A stretch of DNA of 64,000 bases from Stieleria maiorica (GCF_008035925.1 NZ_CP036264.1:2205409-2269408), one strand, 5' to 3'; counted from the stretch's first letter, positions 34,553-44,287 are shown. Numbers and translations are program-made. The notes: generated by a model from the letters alone, not told the origin.

Positions 34553-34633
34553 GTAGCGGAACTCGCCAAGAGTTTCGTTTCGGTGCGAGAGGGAAGCTGG
34601 GGGGAAGCCGAAAGCCTTGGCGGCTTCCGCTAC
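34553..34633. repeat. Palindromic repeat, family C, copy 3
   Basis: Arms at 34553-34577 (GTAGCGGAACTCGCCAAGAG) and 34609-34633 (ending GGCGGCTTCCGCTAC) match the copy at 2240-2319. It lies within the 151-bp gap of the DUF1592-DUF1552 gene pair, so any shared transcript would carry its hairpin. Confidence 0.8.
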
Positions 34634-34663
34634 GGTTGAAGTGTGGACGCCTAATTCACTCGG

Positions 34664-37660
34664 TCATAAATCTGCATTCACGCGTTTGTTTCCGAACGCC
34701 GGACTGGTGACGATCCTTTCGATCGCATTGCGGATGCGGAATCCTTCGACCGCAAGTGATTCATTCATTTCGGCGATCGCCGCCTCATCCGACAACTCTA
34801 ACGAGCGTCCGAGGGCATAGGCGAGCAATTTGCGAGAAAAATGGTCGACAAAGTCGGCTTGTCGGGCGCGGCGGATGTAATCACGCAGCCCCTCAATTCC
34901 GTCTCCTTGGCTGTCGTCGGGGAACCGGACGTGGCTGTCAACTTTGCGTCCGCCGAGATCCGTTTCCCGCCGCTCACCGATCGGGCCGTAATGTTCGAAC
35001 ACCAACCCGAACGAATCGATTTTGTCATGGCAGGCGGCACAGCTGGGATCGGCACGGTGTCGCTGGAGCGCTTCACGCAGCGTCAGTTCGCCCAGCTGGG
35101 ACTCGTCGCTGGGCAGCTCCGGCACGGTCGCCGGCGGGGCGGGAATGTGTTCGCCGAGCACGTGTTTGACCAACCAGTTGCCTCGTTGGACGGGACTGGT
35201 TCGCAGCCCCGGCGAGTTCTTCGTCAGGAACACCGCCATCGGCATCAACCCGCCACGGCCGAAACGATGCGCCCCGTCGACGCGTTTCCAGCCATCGTCA
35301 GACCAGTCGTCGCCGTTGCCATTCAACAGCTCTGTGGGGATCTGGTAGTGTTCGGCCAACCTCCGATCGACGAAGGTGTAATCGGCGTACAACAGATCGA
35401 GCAGCGAACCGTCGCGTCGCACGATGTCGGAGAACATCCGGATCGGTTCTTCATACATCGACTGGCGCAGAGCGTCGGTGAACTGGGGAAAGCGATTGCG
35501 ATCGACGCCGTTGTGTTGTTGGAACTGTCGAAAGCTCAGCCAGCTGCCGACGAATTCATTGATGAATCCCTGGGCGCGTCGGTCGCTGAGCATGCGGGCG
35601 ACCTGGGACTTCAACACGTCGTGCTGATGCAGTCGCCCCGAACCGGCCAGATCCAGCAGTTGCTGATCCGGCATGCTGGCCCAAAGAAAATAGCTCAACC
35701 GACTGGCAAGGGCGTAGCCGTCGAGCGGCTGGATGTCCTGGTCGGTTTCATCCTCGACGCGTTCCAGCGGAAGATCCAATCGGTAACAGAAATTGGGTGA
35801 CATCAGGATCGCCACGACACATTCGCGGATCGCGTCCTCGTGATCGAGCCCGTCGACCTGACGTCGCTGTTGATAAAACGATCGAATGCTCTGCTGTTGT
35901 TCTTGCGTCAACGGACGGCGATAGGCTCGGCCGGCCAGTCGGACCACGGCGTCCAATTGCACGGGTTCCGATTCCAGTTTCAATTGTTCCAACTGCCGAA
36001 ACGTTCGCGACATGTCTTCAAAATAGAATGCGATCGCCTCCAAGGCTTGCGGGTTGCCGCCGACGCGTTCCGCTTTCGACAGATACGCATCGGCAAGCGC
36101 ACTGACTTTTTCCTCCGACGTACTGTCCTTGTCTTCGGCGCGAAAGCGATCGAATTGTGAATCACGCATGAAGCGAGAATCGGTGCGGTCGAACCAAATG
36201 AATCCGGCGTACTGACGCATCGGTGCCGAAGTCACAAAATCCAGCTCCAACCACAATCGATCCAACTCTTGCCGCTCGGCGTCGCTCAACACAAGTTCGT
36301 ACAGCGGTCCGTCGTCGCGGAAGTATCCCATTTGGCTGTGGAATCCGGCGCTCAAGAAACGCCCCGTCCGCCCCTTTTCCTCTTTGGGGTCCAAGTAGAC
36401 GCGAGCCCGCTCGGAGACGACAAACGTGTCGGGGAAAACCGAGCAAAACCGGTCCATCGCTTGTTCGAAGTGAGCTTGTTGAACGTCTTCGTCGGGAACG
36501 GTCATCGCAGCGGCTTCGGGTGAATCCGCCGGAAGCTCCAGTGCAGCGATCACCTTGCCCAGTTCGGAAACCTCGCCGGCAAAGCGTCTGCGGTTGGCGA
36601 CGAATTGTCGGTTCTTCCACAGCACCAACGGCTGAGAGCCCTTGTGGACTTCGGGGGTCGTCAGGTTCTCGACTTTCGGAACCAATCGCTGACGCAGATT
36701 GACGATGAAGTCTTGCATTTGACCGCACTGCGTTTCGGCTTGCCGTGCGGCATCCGCTTCCTCTGCCGAGGGCAGCTTGCGCCACATGATCCGAAGCGTC
36801 GCCAAAGGACCGATCTCTGCCGTCTGGTCGGACGATTCATCGGCGTTGAGGACGTCCCATAGTGTTTGCATGTAGCGAATGCTCAGTCCCTGTTGGGCTG
36901 CAAATCGTTCCAACGACACCGGCGGATCGACCGCGGACGACTGCTGGTGTTGGAATTGCCAGAGGGCGAAAAAGAAATCGGCGTATTCCAAACGTTGGCG
37001 ACGATAAAAGTCGATGATTCGGTTGACACAGAACTTGTCGCGATCGGTTTCGGTGATCACCGGATGGGGCGCAAACTCGATGCCCGTCGGCGTCAGCACC
37101 AGATGCTGGGAAAGATGCCGCGCCGCTTCCAGGTACTTTTTCAACAACGAAGGCGACATGGCCAACGATTCGCCCGAGTTGTCGAACCCTTCTTGGTTGG
37201 CCGGATCGATCGGGAACGAATTGGCCGGCTGCAGGTCGTGTCCCGTCAGATCTCGAATCGTGTAGTTGTATTCGGCGTTGCTCAACCGCCGCGCGAGCAC
37301 GATTCCCGGATCACCGGCCCGCCGCTCGGACTCGTTGCGACGCACTTTGGCGATCCACTCGATGACACCCTTGCGAGCTTCGGGCGTCGGATGTGTTTCT
37401 GCATCGTCCGGTGGCATGTCACCCGCTTCCAGTCGGTCCATCACGACCATCCACTTCCGGAAATGGTCGATGACCGACGTGATATCACGGTCCGAATCCA
37501 GGTCCAAATCGCCTTCGGCCGTGTCGGCATTGTGACAGGACACGCAGTGGGTCTGTAGAAACGGACGGATCGTTCCGGAAAACGCGTGCTCAAGTTCATC
37601 GGCCCCCGAAGCGACCGATGCCGAACAGACTAGCGTGAGGGCAATAAGCAGAAATCGCAT
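34664..37660 (-). CDS. DUF1592-type cytochrome-motif protein
   Basis: This 998-residue exported protein starts at ATG 37660 (signal peptide RFLLIALTLVCSASVASGA). A PSD1-like haem motif CVSCH sits at 39-43. Then come DUF1587 (RLSNAEYNYTIRDLTGHDLQ), DUF1595 (VRLAGRAYRRPLTQEQQQSI), DUF1592 (ASRLSYFLWASMPDQQLLDL), DUF1588 (FLTKNSPGLRTSPVQRGNWL) and DUF1585 (VDHFSRKLLAYALGRSLELS). This is the standard five-module order. It pairs with the DUF1552 gene on its 3' side. The function of the family is not established; one covalently bound haem is predicted. Confidence 0.88.
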   Translation of the reverse strand: MRFLLIALTLVCSASVASGADELEHAFSGTIRPFLQTHCVSCHNADTAEGDLDLDSDRDITSVIDHFRKWMVVMDRLEAGDMPPDDAETHPTPEARKGVIEWIAKVRRNESERRAGDPGIVLARRLSNAEYNYTIRDLTGHDLQPANSFPIDPANQEGFDNSGESLAMSPSLLKKYLEAARHLSQHLVLTPTGIEFAPHPVITETDRDKFCVNRIIDFYRRQRLEYADFFFALWQFQHQQSSAVDPPVSLERFAAQQGLSIRYMQTLWDVLNADESSDQTAEIGPLATLRIMWRKLPSAEEADAARQAETQCGQMQDFIVNLRQRLVPKVENLTTPEVHKGSQPLVLWKNRQFVANRRRFAGEVSELGKVIAALELPADSPEAAAMTVPDEDVQQAHFEQAMDRFCSVFPDTFVVSERARVYLDPKEEKGRTGRFLSAGFHSQMGYFRDDGPLYELVLSDAERQELDRLWLELDFVTSAPMRQYAGFIWFDRTDSRFMRDSQFDRFRAEDKDSTSEEKVSALADAYLSKAERVGGNPQALEAIAFYFEDMSRTFRQLEQLKLESEPVQLDAVVRLAGRAYRRPLTQEQQQSIRSFYQQRRQVDGLDHEDAIRECVVAILMSPNFCYRLDLPLERVEDETDQDIQPLDGYALASRLSYFLWASMPDQQLLDLAGSGRLHQHDVLKSQVARMLSDRRAQGFINEFVGSWLSFRQFQQHNGVDRNRFPQFTDALRQSMYEEPIRMFSDIVRRDGSLLDLLYADYTFVDRRLAEHYQIPTELLNGNGDDWSDDGWKRVDGAHRFGRGGLMPMAVFLTKNSPGLRTSPVQRGNWLVKHVLGEHIPAPPATVPELPSDESQLGELTLREALQRHRADPSCAACHDKIDSFGLVFEHYGPIGERRETDLGGRKVDSHVRFPDDSQGDGIEGLRDYIRRARQADFVDHFSRKLLAYALGRSLELSDEAAIAEMNESLAVEGFRIRNAIERIVTSPAFGNKRVNADL

Positions 37661-37870
37661 CGATCGGCGAGGAAATGGAAAGCAGGCGGGGGGAAGGCAG
37701 GCGGGAGCAACGAGCGGCTTGCAGGCGGGCGGGGCGCGGGGGTGCGAACCGACCGTCAACCGATCCTTTCGATGGGTTGAGGTCACCCTTTCGTTGCGTC
37801 CCCATTCTAACCCTTTCGGCTCTCATTCGGGATCCAGACTTTGCCCTGATCATCAAGTTTCTGTAAAACA

Positions 37871-38085
37871 CCCCGGTCGCTGCGAAGCAGCGAGAGGCGA
37901 CGGCCCGGAAGGGCCATCGTACCTGGGGCAGTGAGGATGTGCGGCGAAAGCCTGGACACCAGCGCACGTTGGTGTTTAGCCTTTAGGCGATTCCCCGGTC
38001 GCTGCGAAGCAGCGAGAGGCGACGGCCCGGAAGGGCCATCGTACCTGGAGCAGTGAGGATGTGCGGCGAAAGCCTGGACACCAGC
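37871..38085. repeat. Direct duplication of a roughly 95-bp REP-like block
   Basis: CCCCGGTCGCTGCGAAGCAG through GCGGCGAAAGCCTGGACACC occurs at 37871 and again at 37993, period 122 bp, with one mismatch noted. Each block includes GGCCCGGAAGGGCCATCGTA, also present near 62910. The region fills most of the 472-bp divergent gap between DUF1592 and KDPG aldolase genes. Confidence 0.85.
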
Positions 38086-38132
38086 GAGCCTGTCTTTTCT
38101 CTACTGAAGTGAACGTTGGAGTGCATGGATTG

Positions 38133-38783
38133 ATGGTCGAATTCCCCAACGAGATTCTCCATCGACTGAAAACGACCGGCGTGGTCGCCGGGTTCTCGGT
38201 CGAAAACGTGGCGCATGCCGTTCCGCTGGCCAAGGCGTTGATCGCCGGTGGGATCACCGCGATCGAATTGACGCTTCGCACGCCCGCGGCGATGGCGGGG
38301 CTGATCGAAATTTGTGGCCAGGTCCCTGAAATGCTGGTCGGCGTCGGCACCATCCTGACTCCGGCGTCGGTCCGCGAAGTCAAAGCCGCGGGCGCGGATT
38401 TCGGAGTTGCTCCGGGCATGAATCCGCGTGTGATCCGGGCCGCCCAAGATATCGCGCTGCCGTTTGCGCCGGGGATCGCCACCCCATCGGACTTGGAAGC
38501 CGCCATCGAATTGGGCTGTCGCTTCGTCAAGTTCTTCCCGGCCGAAGCGATGGGAGGCGTCCGCTACCTGCGCAGCATGTCGGCCCCTTACAAACATCTG
38601 GGCATCCAGTATTTTCCGCTCGGCGGTTTGAACGCCGACAACATGTCGGAGTATTTGGCCGAGCCGAATGTTGCCGCGATCGGTGGTTCTTGGATCGTCA
38701 AACAGGAACTGGTCGAACGCGAGGACTGGGACGGGATCAGCGCCCGCGCGGCCGAGGTCATCGAGAAACTACAGCAGGATTGA
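38133..38783 (+). CDS. eda: KDPG / 4-hydroxy-2-oxoglutarate aldolase
   Basis: This 216-residue aldolase splits 2-keto-3-deoxy-6-phosphogluconate into pyruvate and glyceraldehyde 3-phosphate. The Schiff-base Lys lies in CRFVKFFPAEAMGG, the catalytic Glu in AIELTLRTP, and GVGTILTPASV and GIQYFPLGGLNADN are typical. ATG 38133 (MVEFPNEIL) is preceded 11 bp by GGAG; GTG 38121 is an alternative. The stop is 4 bp before the sugar kinase, so the two form a KDG-to-pyruvate module for uronate or pectin/alginate sugars. Confidence 0.92.
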   Translation: MVEFPNEILHRLKTTGVVAGFSVENVAHAVPLAKALIAGGITAIELTLRTPAAMAGLIEICGQVPEMLVGVGTILTPASVREVKAAGADFGVAPGMNPRVIRAAQDIALPFAPGIATPSDLEAAIELGCRFVKFFPAEAMGGVRYLRSMSAPYKHLGIQYFPLGGLNADNMSEYLAEPNVAAIGGSWIVKQELVEREDWDGISARAAEVIEKLQQD

Positions 38784-38787
38784 GAAC

Positions 38788-39879
38788 ATGAATCAGGTCG
38801 TTGTGACGTTCGGAGAAATCATGGGGCGGTTGGCGGCGCCGGACCACTTGCGGCTGCGCCAGACGCGGCAACTGGACGTTACCTACGCCGGCGCCGAAGC
38901 CAGCGTCGCCGAATCGATCAGCAACCTGGGCGGTGTGGCACGCTACGTCACGGCGCTGCCCAAACACGCGTTGGCCGATGCGACGATCGATTCGATCCGT
39001 GCCCTCGGCGTCGATGTCCAACATGTCTTGCGAACCGACGAAGGCCGACTGGGGCTGTATTTTTTGGAAACCGGTGCCAACCAACGCCCCAGCAACGTCA
39101 TCTATGACCGCGCCGATTCGGCGATCGCGATCACGCCGGCCGATCGCTATGACTGGGGGCCGATCTTTCAAGACGCCGGCTGGTTGCACCTGACCGGGAT
39201 CACGCCGGCACTGTCGGCCAATGCCGCCGACGCGACGCTCCTTGCCGCGCAAAAAGCAAAGGCCGTCGGCGCGACGGTGTCGATCGATTTGAACTTTCGA
39301 AAAAAACTGTGGCGCTGGGACTCCGGCAAAGCGCCGCGTGATTTGGCCGAAGCGACCATGCGTGAAATTCTGCCCCACGTCGACGTGGTGATCGCCAACG
39401 AAGAAGATTGCCACGACGTGCTGGGGATCCGCGCCGGCCAGACCGATGTCCATGCGGGGGCACTGGACACGTCGCGTTATCCCGACGTGGCGCGGCAGGT
39501 TGTCAGCCAGTTTGCCAATGTCTCCAAAGTTGCCATCACGCTCCGCGAAAGCCTGTCGGCGACGCACAACAACTGGGGAGCGATGCTACTGGATGCCGCC
39601 GCCGACCAAGTCTGCTTTGCACCGCTGGATGCGGAGGGGAACTACCGGGCGTACGAAATCAAAAACATCGTCGACCGCGTCGGCGGCGGTGACTCCTTTG
39701 CCGCCGGGCTGATCTTTGCGCTGACGACGCCGGAGCTAGGTGAACCGGAGACGGCGCTAAAATTCGCCGTCGCCGCGTCGTGTCTGAAACATTCCATCAA
39801 AGGCGATTTCAATTATTCCACACGGAGCGAAGTCGAAGCGCTGATGGGCGGCGCCGCCTCCGGTCGCGTCGTCCGCTGA
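38788..39879 (+). CDS. kdgK: 2-Keto-3-deoxygluconate kinase (PfkB family)
   Basis: The 363-residue kinase starts at ATG 38788, 4 bp after the aldolase stop, with AGGATTGAG as ribosome site. PfkB landmarks are VVTFGEIMGRLAAP, YAGAEASVAESISNLGG, the mid-protein SIDLNFRKKLW, and the anion-hole/base motif DRVGGGDSFAAGLIFAL containing the catalytic Asp. It should phosphorylate 2-keto-3-deoxygluconate to feed the adjacent aldolase. Other PfkB substrates are possible, but the pairing makes KDG most likely. Confidence 0.88.
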   Translation: MNQVVVTFGEIMGRLAAPDHLRLRQTRQLDVTYAGAEASVAESISNLGGVARYVTALPKHALADATIDSIRALGVDVQHVLRTDEGRLGLYFLETGANQRPSNVIYDRADSAIAITPADRYDWGPIFQDAGWLHLTGITPALSANAADATLLAAQKAKAVGATVSIDLNFRKKLWRWDSGKAPRDLAEATMREILPHVDVVIANEEDCHDVLGIRAGQTDVHAGALDTSRYPDVARQVVSQFANVSKVAITLRESLSATHNNWGAMLLDAAADQVCFAPLDAEGNYRAYEIKNIVDRVGGGDSFAAGLIFALTTPELGEPETALKFAVAASCLKHSIKGDFNYSTRSEVEALMGGAASGRVVR

Positions 39880-39931
39880 CCGCCTGGATTCTGTCGCCCC
39901 AGGTCGTTCGGGACCTACGGAAACCTGGAGC

Positions 39932-40215
39932 GCAAAATGCCAGCGGGAAGCGTTAGCGAGCGGCCCCTGTGACGACGCTGACGGTAGAGAAGAGGCAGAA
40001 TGATGCGGGGCAAAATGCCAGCGGAAAGCGTAACGACCTGTTGATCTAATCAGCCGTTTGGCGCGAGCCTACGGGCGATAGTGCATTTTCTTGGTATTGG
40101 AGGCCCGTACGCTTGCGCGAAACGGCTGATCCCACGTGTGATCGAATTAAATCAACAGGCCGGTAAGCGAGCGGCCCGTGTGACGAGGCTGACGGTATTA
40201 AAGAGGCGGAATGAT
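39932..40215. repeat. Clustered direct repeats and family E palindrome copy 3
   Basis: GCAAAATGCCAGCGG recurs at 39933 and 40010, and a 49-bp block (GCGAGCGGCCC...AAGAGGC.GAATGAT) occurs at 39955-40003 and 40167-40215. Between them, 40045-40160, lies family E: AGCCGTTTGGCGCGAGCCTA facing GCTTGCGCGAAACGGCTG, followed by the conserved ATCGAATTAAATCAACA. Together they fill the 435-bp gap after kdgK. Confidence 0.75.
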
Positions 40216-40314
40216 AGAGACGATTGTGGATTGGCCAACTTTCCAATCGCGAGATAAGCTCTCTTAGAAGGGCCACCAACGCTCGGTCTTGGCCCAGTTC
40301 TTGGTCCTAATCCG

Positions 40315-40938
40315 GTGAGTCGATTCATGCAGTGCGACCCGTGCGGCGGCGAACTCATCGCCATCCCCAACCGTGAGTCTTTTCAGTGTTCGAACTGTCA
40401 GCGGTACGCGTTCGCTACGGAGCTTGACGACCCGGCCGCGCCGATTGAACTAACGGGCGACGGCGTCGGCGTGTGCTGTCCGAAATGCCAGGTTGGTCTC
40501 CAGTTCGCTGTCTTGCACGATCGCTGGCGTGTCTGCTTCTGTACCGCTTGTCGGGGTTATGTCATCGATAGCGGTTGCCTGGGGGTGATCGTTCACGAAT
40601 TGCGAGCCCACTATCGCGGACCTGATGCCGATCCCGTGCCACTCAACCAAGACGAACTTGCGGAGCAACGAGACTGCCCGGCATGTGCGCAGCAAATGGA
40701 AACGCATCCATATTACGGTCCCGGCACGGCGGTCATTAATAGTTGCTCTGATTGCAAGGTGACCTGGATGGATCACCGTGAATTGGCATCGATCATCCGA
40801 ACGCCGGGTTTCCGCCACCATCCTGATTCATCACTGATCCCGGTCAAGTTGAACCCTAACCCGAAAGAAATCCAAGACCGATCGGTGGAAACGGCGGGCA
40901 AGATCATTGTCCATGCGGCGACGGGATTCATCTTCTAG
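40315..40938 (+). CDS. Triple zinc-ribbon protein
   Basis: The 207-residue cytoplasmic protein has three zinc-ribbon-like units. They are CDPC...CSNC (6-27), CCPKC...CTAC (about 58-84) and CPACAQQMETHPYYGPG with CSDC (about 122-150). The last is followed by KVTWMDHRELASII, the pattern of the TFIIB-type zinc-ribbon family. Translation may start at GTG 40315 or ATG 40327. The family is thought to bind metal or nucleic acid, but no specific role is known. The genes on both sides are unrelated. Confidence 0.72.
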   Translation: MSRFMQCDPCGGELIAIPNRESFQCSNCQRYAFATELDDPAAPIELTGDGVGVCCPKCQVGLQFAVLHDRWRVCFCTACRGYVIDSGCLGVIVHELRAHYRGPDADPVPLNQDELAEQRDCPACAQQMETHPYYGPGTAVINSCSDCKVTWMDHRELASIIRTPGFRHHPDSSLIPVKLNPNPKEIQDRSVETAGKIIVHAATGFIF

Positions 40939-41078
40939 ATGCGAGAAAAGTTTGGTGGCCGGCGCTACACGGCTTGTTCCAGTGCTTCTCCGCATGCATC
41001 GCACGCCTCTGCGTCGTTGTGTCGCGAAATCCGAGCGGCCAACGTAGACGCTCGATGGGACTGACCTCGACAGTCCAT

Positions 41079-42518
41079 CTAAAAATCACGAAACGGGCCG
41101 CGCGGCTCCGAGGCATCCATTTGCGATTGCCACCGGTCAAAGCGCTGCTTCATGTTGCGGGCGACCTCGGGGAAACGCTCGGACAGGTCGGTCGATTCGC
41201 CGACGTCGTTTTGCAAGTCGTACAATTGACCGCGTTGATCATCCAACTGCAGCCATTTCCAGTTTCCGACGCGGGCGGCGCGGTGGCCGCGCCGCCGCCA
41301 AAACATCTCCGTCCGCGGTGAATCCTGAACGCCGCGCAGGGTCGGCCACCAATCGTATCCATCCAATTGGACTCCGTCGGGCGCTGGTGCTCCCGCGGCG
41401 GCCGCAAGACTTGGCAGGAGTTCTAGCGACGTCAGAAACTGGTCGTTGGTCGCACCCGCCGGAACGCCGCCATCGGGCCAACGGACCAGACAGGGAACGC
41501 GAAGGCCGCCTTCCCACATCGTCGCCTTCCGGCCTTTGAGTGGCGCGTTGTCCGCGCCGCCGCTGCCCCCGTTGTCGCTGAAGAAGATCACGATCGTGTT
41601 GTCGAGACACTGCTTTTGTTGCAACCGGTCCAACAGCTTTCCGATCGACGCGTCCATGCACGTCACCGCCGCACGGTAATCGCGCCGGCGGGCCTCCGGC
41701 GTCGTCACCGTCGCCTTGGATGCGTAACGATGCTTGTCGGTCGTGCGATACTCGACGTCGACATTCGGATACAGCTCTTTAAACTCATCCGGTGCCTGAA
41801 CCGAGCTGCGGATCGCGGGCTCCAGGGCCGACGAATTGTGCGGGGCGTTGAAGGGGAGATACAGAAAGAACGGCTCTTTGCCCGCCCATTGATCGAGAAA
41901 CCGCAACGCTTCACGTTCGAATAGATACGTGCAATAGGTCCCCTTGTCCTCGACCGTCGGTGACTCGTTACGGAACATGCTGGGCACCCCGTATCGCTCG
42001 TGTGTGTAGTAGTCGATTCCGGTGTTGACGAAGCCATAAAAGTCGTCGAAGCCGCGCGAGGTCGGCAGAAAACGCTTCAAGCTGCCCAGATCCCATTTGC
42101 CGTAGATCGCGGTTCGGTAGCCCGATTGCTTCAACACGTCGGCGATCGTGATCTCTCGCACGTCCATCCCACCGATGCGTTCGAACGTGACCGCGTATTC
42201 TTCCGCGTTGTAGCGATAGCCGTAGTCGGGGGCTTCGTTGCGGATCATGTCATAGATCCCGTTTCGCTGCGGATAGCGACCGGTCAGCAAGCCGGACCGG
42301 GACGGTGTGCACGCCGGCCAGGTGACATAAAAATTCGTCAACCGGGTCCCTTCGCCTGCGATCCGATCCAGATTGGGCGTGAGGATGCCGTTGCCGAGCA
42401 ATCCGAGGTCGTTGTAGCCCTGGTCATCGGAGACGATCAGCAAGACGTTCGGACGTGCCGCCGCCGAAAGGTTGCACAACAGAAAGCCGAGCAGGAGCGT
42501 AAGTGAGAGACGTATCAT
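41079..42518 (-). CDS. Arylsulfatase-type sulfatase
   Basis: The 479-residue exported enzyme starts at ATG 42518 (signal peptide IRLSLTLLLGFLLCNLSAAA). PNVLLIVSDDQGYNDLGLLG supplies metal ligands, Cys70 in CTPSRSGLLTGRYP is the formylglycine site, and GYRTAIYGKWDLG plus VIFFSDNGGSGGADNAPLKG complete the active-site pattern. It belongs to a different sulfatase subgroup from the one at 28392. The substrate is unknown; sulfated polysaccharides are likely from the gene setting. Confidence 0.92.
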   Translation of the reverse strand: MIRLSLTLLLGFLLCNLSAAARPNVLLIVSDDQGYNDLGLLGNGILTPNLDRIAGEGTRLTNFYVTWPACTPSRSGLLTGRYPQRNGIYDMIRNEAPDYGYRYNAEEYAVTFERIGGMDVREITIADVLKQSGYRTAIYGKWDLGSLKRFLPTSRGFDDFYGFVNTGIDYYTHERYGVPSMFRNESPTVEDKGTYCTYLFEREALRFLDQWAGKEPFFLYLPFNAPHNSSALEPAIRSSVQAPDEFKELYPNVDVEYRTTDKHRYASKATVTTPEARRRDYRAAVTCMDASIGKLLDRLQQKQCLDNTIVIFFSDNGGSGGADNAPLKGRKATMWEGGLRVPCLVRWPDGGVPAGATNDQFLTSLELLPSLAAAAGAPAPDGVQLDGYDWWPTLRGVQDSPRTEMFWRRRGHRAARVGNWKWLQLDDQRGQLYDLQNDVGESTDLSERFPEVARNMKQRFDRWQSQMDASEPRGPFRDF

Positions 42519-42721
42519 CGTGCCGTGATGGTTGGTGGGAAGGTGGAGGGAGTCGAGCAGCATGGCGTGCGAGATTCACGCGAGCATGAAGAACCCGCCG
42601 CGTGAATGGACGATTCTACCGCCGGCGCCGTTTGATTTCGTGGGCGTCCAGAGCAATTGTCACCATTGCTCCGCGAACGATTATGAAAATCGTTCCACAA
42701 TCGGCCGCCGTCTCGCGGACA

Positions 42722-42796
42722 GTCGCCGTCCTCTCCGAGGTCGGCGCGGGGGAAAGCTTCGCTTTTACGGGGGCCGAGTTCGGAGAACACGGCGAC
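42722..42796. repeat. Palindromic repeat, family A, copy 3
   Basis: Inner arms GTCGCCGTCCTCTCCGAGG (from 42723) and its inverted partner ending AACACGGCGAC (to 42796) repeat those at 4785-4858 and 12647-12724. The sequence after it (CGTCGGCAACCGGAAAATTG) also resembles the flank of copy 1, so the unit extends past the palindrome. It lies in the 323-bp gap between DUF1501 and sulfatase genes. Confidence 0.8.
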
Positions 42797-42841
42797 TGTA
42801 GCAACACGTCGGCAACCGGAAAATTGAGTTGTGGTCGACGA

Positions 42842-44287
42842 CTACGAAAGAATGTCTTTGATCACATGGCCGTGAACATCGGTCAAACGACGCTCGATGC
42901 CGTTGTGGTAATAGGTCAACCGCGTGTGATCGATGCCCAGCAAGTGCAGCGCGGTGGCGTGTAGATCATAGCTGTAGGTCGGCGACTGGATCGCTTTGAA
43001 GCCGAGTTCGTCGGTCGCCCCATAGCCGACGCCGCCCTTGATACCACCCCCGGCCATCCATGCCGTGAAGGCGCCGGCGTTGTGATCGCGTCCGAACCCC
43101 TTTCCCTGGGAAGCCGGTTGTCGCCCGAATTCGGTCGTGCAAATCACCAGCGTTTCGTCCAGCATGCCCTGCTGTTTTAGATCCTTTAGAAGCGCCGAGG
43201 CGCCGCCGTCCAGCACCGCGCCCCAATACCCATGGTCGCGCGGCAGGTCTTCGTGGCTGTCCCAATTGGGACGGATCTTTTTGGCCGTCGTGTTTTCCGC
43301 CCCGCAGTAAACTTGCACAAACCGCACGCCGCGTTGGACCAGACGTCGCGCCAATAAGCATTGCTTGCCGAACGGGCCGATCTCGGGATGTTCGGTCTGA
43401 TAGAGCTCTCGAATCGATGGCGTCTCCTGGCTCAAATCCGTGGCTTCGGGGGCACTCAGTTGTAATCGCGCCGCCATCTCATAGGCTTTGATCCGGGCTT
43501 CCAGCTGCGTGTTGGCCGAGCGTGTTTGGAGGTGGATCTGGTTGAGTCGTTGCAAGAAGTCCAACCCCGCACGATCCGACGGTGGCGTCACTTCGACGAA
43601 TCCCCGCGGGGGAAACAGATCCGCGATGGGGTGTTGCGGATCGGTCGTGTCGAGCGTCGTGGCCTGGAATTGAGCCGGCAGGAACCCGGCACCCCAATTG
43701 ATGATCCCACCGGGCGGCAAGCCGCGTGGATCGGGCAACACCACAAACGCGGGCAAATCGTCGGCTTCGCTGCCCAGTCCATACGTCACCCAGGATCCCA
43801 TGCTGGGAAACCCCGGCAGCGTGAATCCCGTATTCATCATGAAACAGGCCGGCCCATGCAGCGCCGTCTTGCTGTGCATCGAGTACAGGAAGGCCATGTC
43901 GTCGATACAGGTCGCCAATCGCGGAAACAGATCACTGATCCACAGACCGGATTGGCCGTGGCGGCGAAATTTCCAGTGGCTGCCGCGGCAGTTGCCCGGT
44001 TTGGATGCGAAGAACTGCAAGGTCCCGTCGGAGTCGAACGGGGTTCCGTCGCGACGCGCCAGTTCCGGCTTGTAGTCGAACGTGTCGACTTGACTCAGCC
44101 CGCCGGGACAAAAGATCTGGATGACACGTTTCGCTTTGGCCGTATGATGCAACCCGGCATGACCTTCACCGGCAAGCATCGCGGACAGCGCCAACGAGCC
44201 GAATCCGCCGGCGGCCGAGCGCAGGAAGTCACGTCGCGATGCTTGCGCGGCAACGGGATGGCGGTGACGATGTTCGTTAATCGACAT
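42842..44287 (-). CDS. DUF1501 protein, second copy
   Basis: The 481-residue protein starts at ATG 44287, which overlaps the end of the PSD1 gene by 11 bp. The leader ASRRDFLRSAAGGFGSLALS is of Tat type. Core motifs are VIQIFCPGGLSQVDTFDYKP, MMNTGFTLPGFPSMGSWVTY, LVICTTEFGRQPASQGKGFG and TYYHNGIERRLTDVHGHVIK. It is clearly homologous to the copy at 23510 but diverged, so the two pairs are old paralogues rather than a recent duplication. Confidence 0.9.
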   Translation of the reverse strand: MSINEHRHRHPVAAQASRRDFLRSAAGGFGSLALSAMLAGEGHAGLHHTAKAKRVIQIFCPGGLSQVDTFDYKPELARRDGTPFDSDGTLQFFASKPGNCRGSHWKFRRHGQSGLWISDLFPRLATCIDDMAFLYSMHSKTALHGPACFMMNTGFTLPGFPSMGSWVTYGLGSEADDLPAFVVLPDPRGLPPGGIINWGAGFLPAQFQATTLDTTDPQHPIADLFPPRGFVEVTPPSDRAGLDFLQRLNQIHLQTRSANTQLEARIKAYEMAARLQLSAPEATDLSQETPSIRELYQTEHPEIGPFGKQCLLARRLVQRGVRFVQVYCGAENTTAKKIRPNWDSHEDLPRDHGYWGAVLDGGASALLKDLKQQGMLDETLVICTTEFGRQPASQGKGFGRDHNAGAFTAWMAGGGIKGGVGYGATDELGFKAIQSPTYSYDLHATALHLLGIDHTRLTYYHNGIERRLTDVHGHVIKDILS

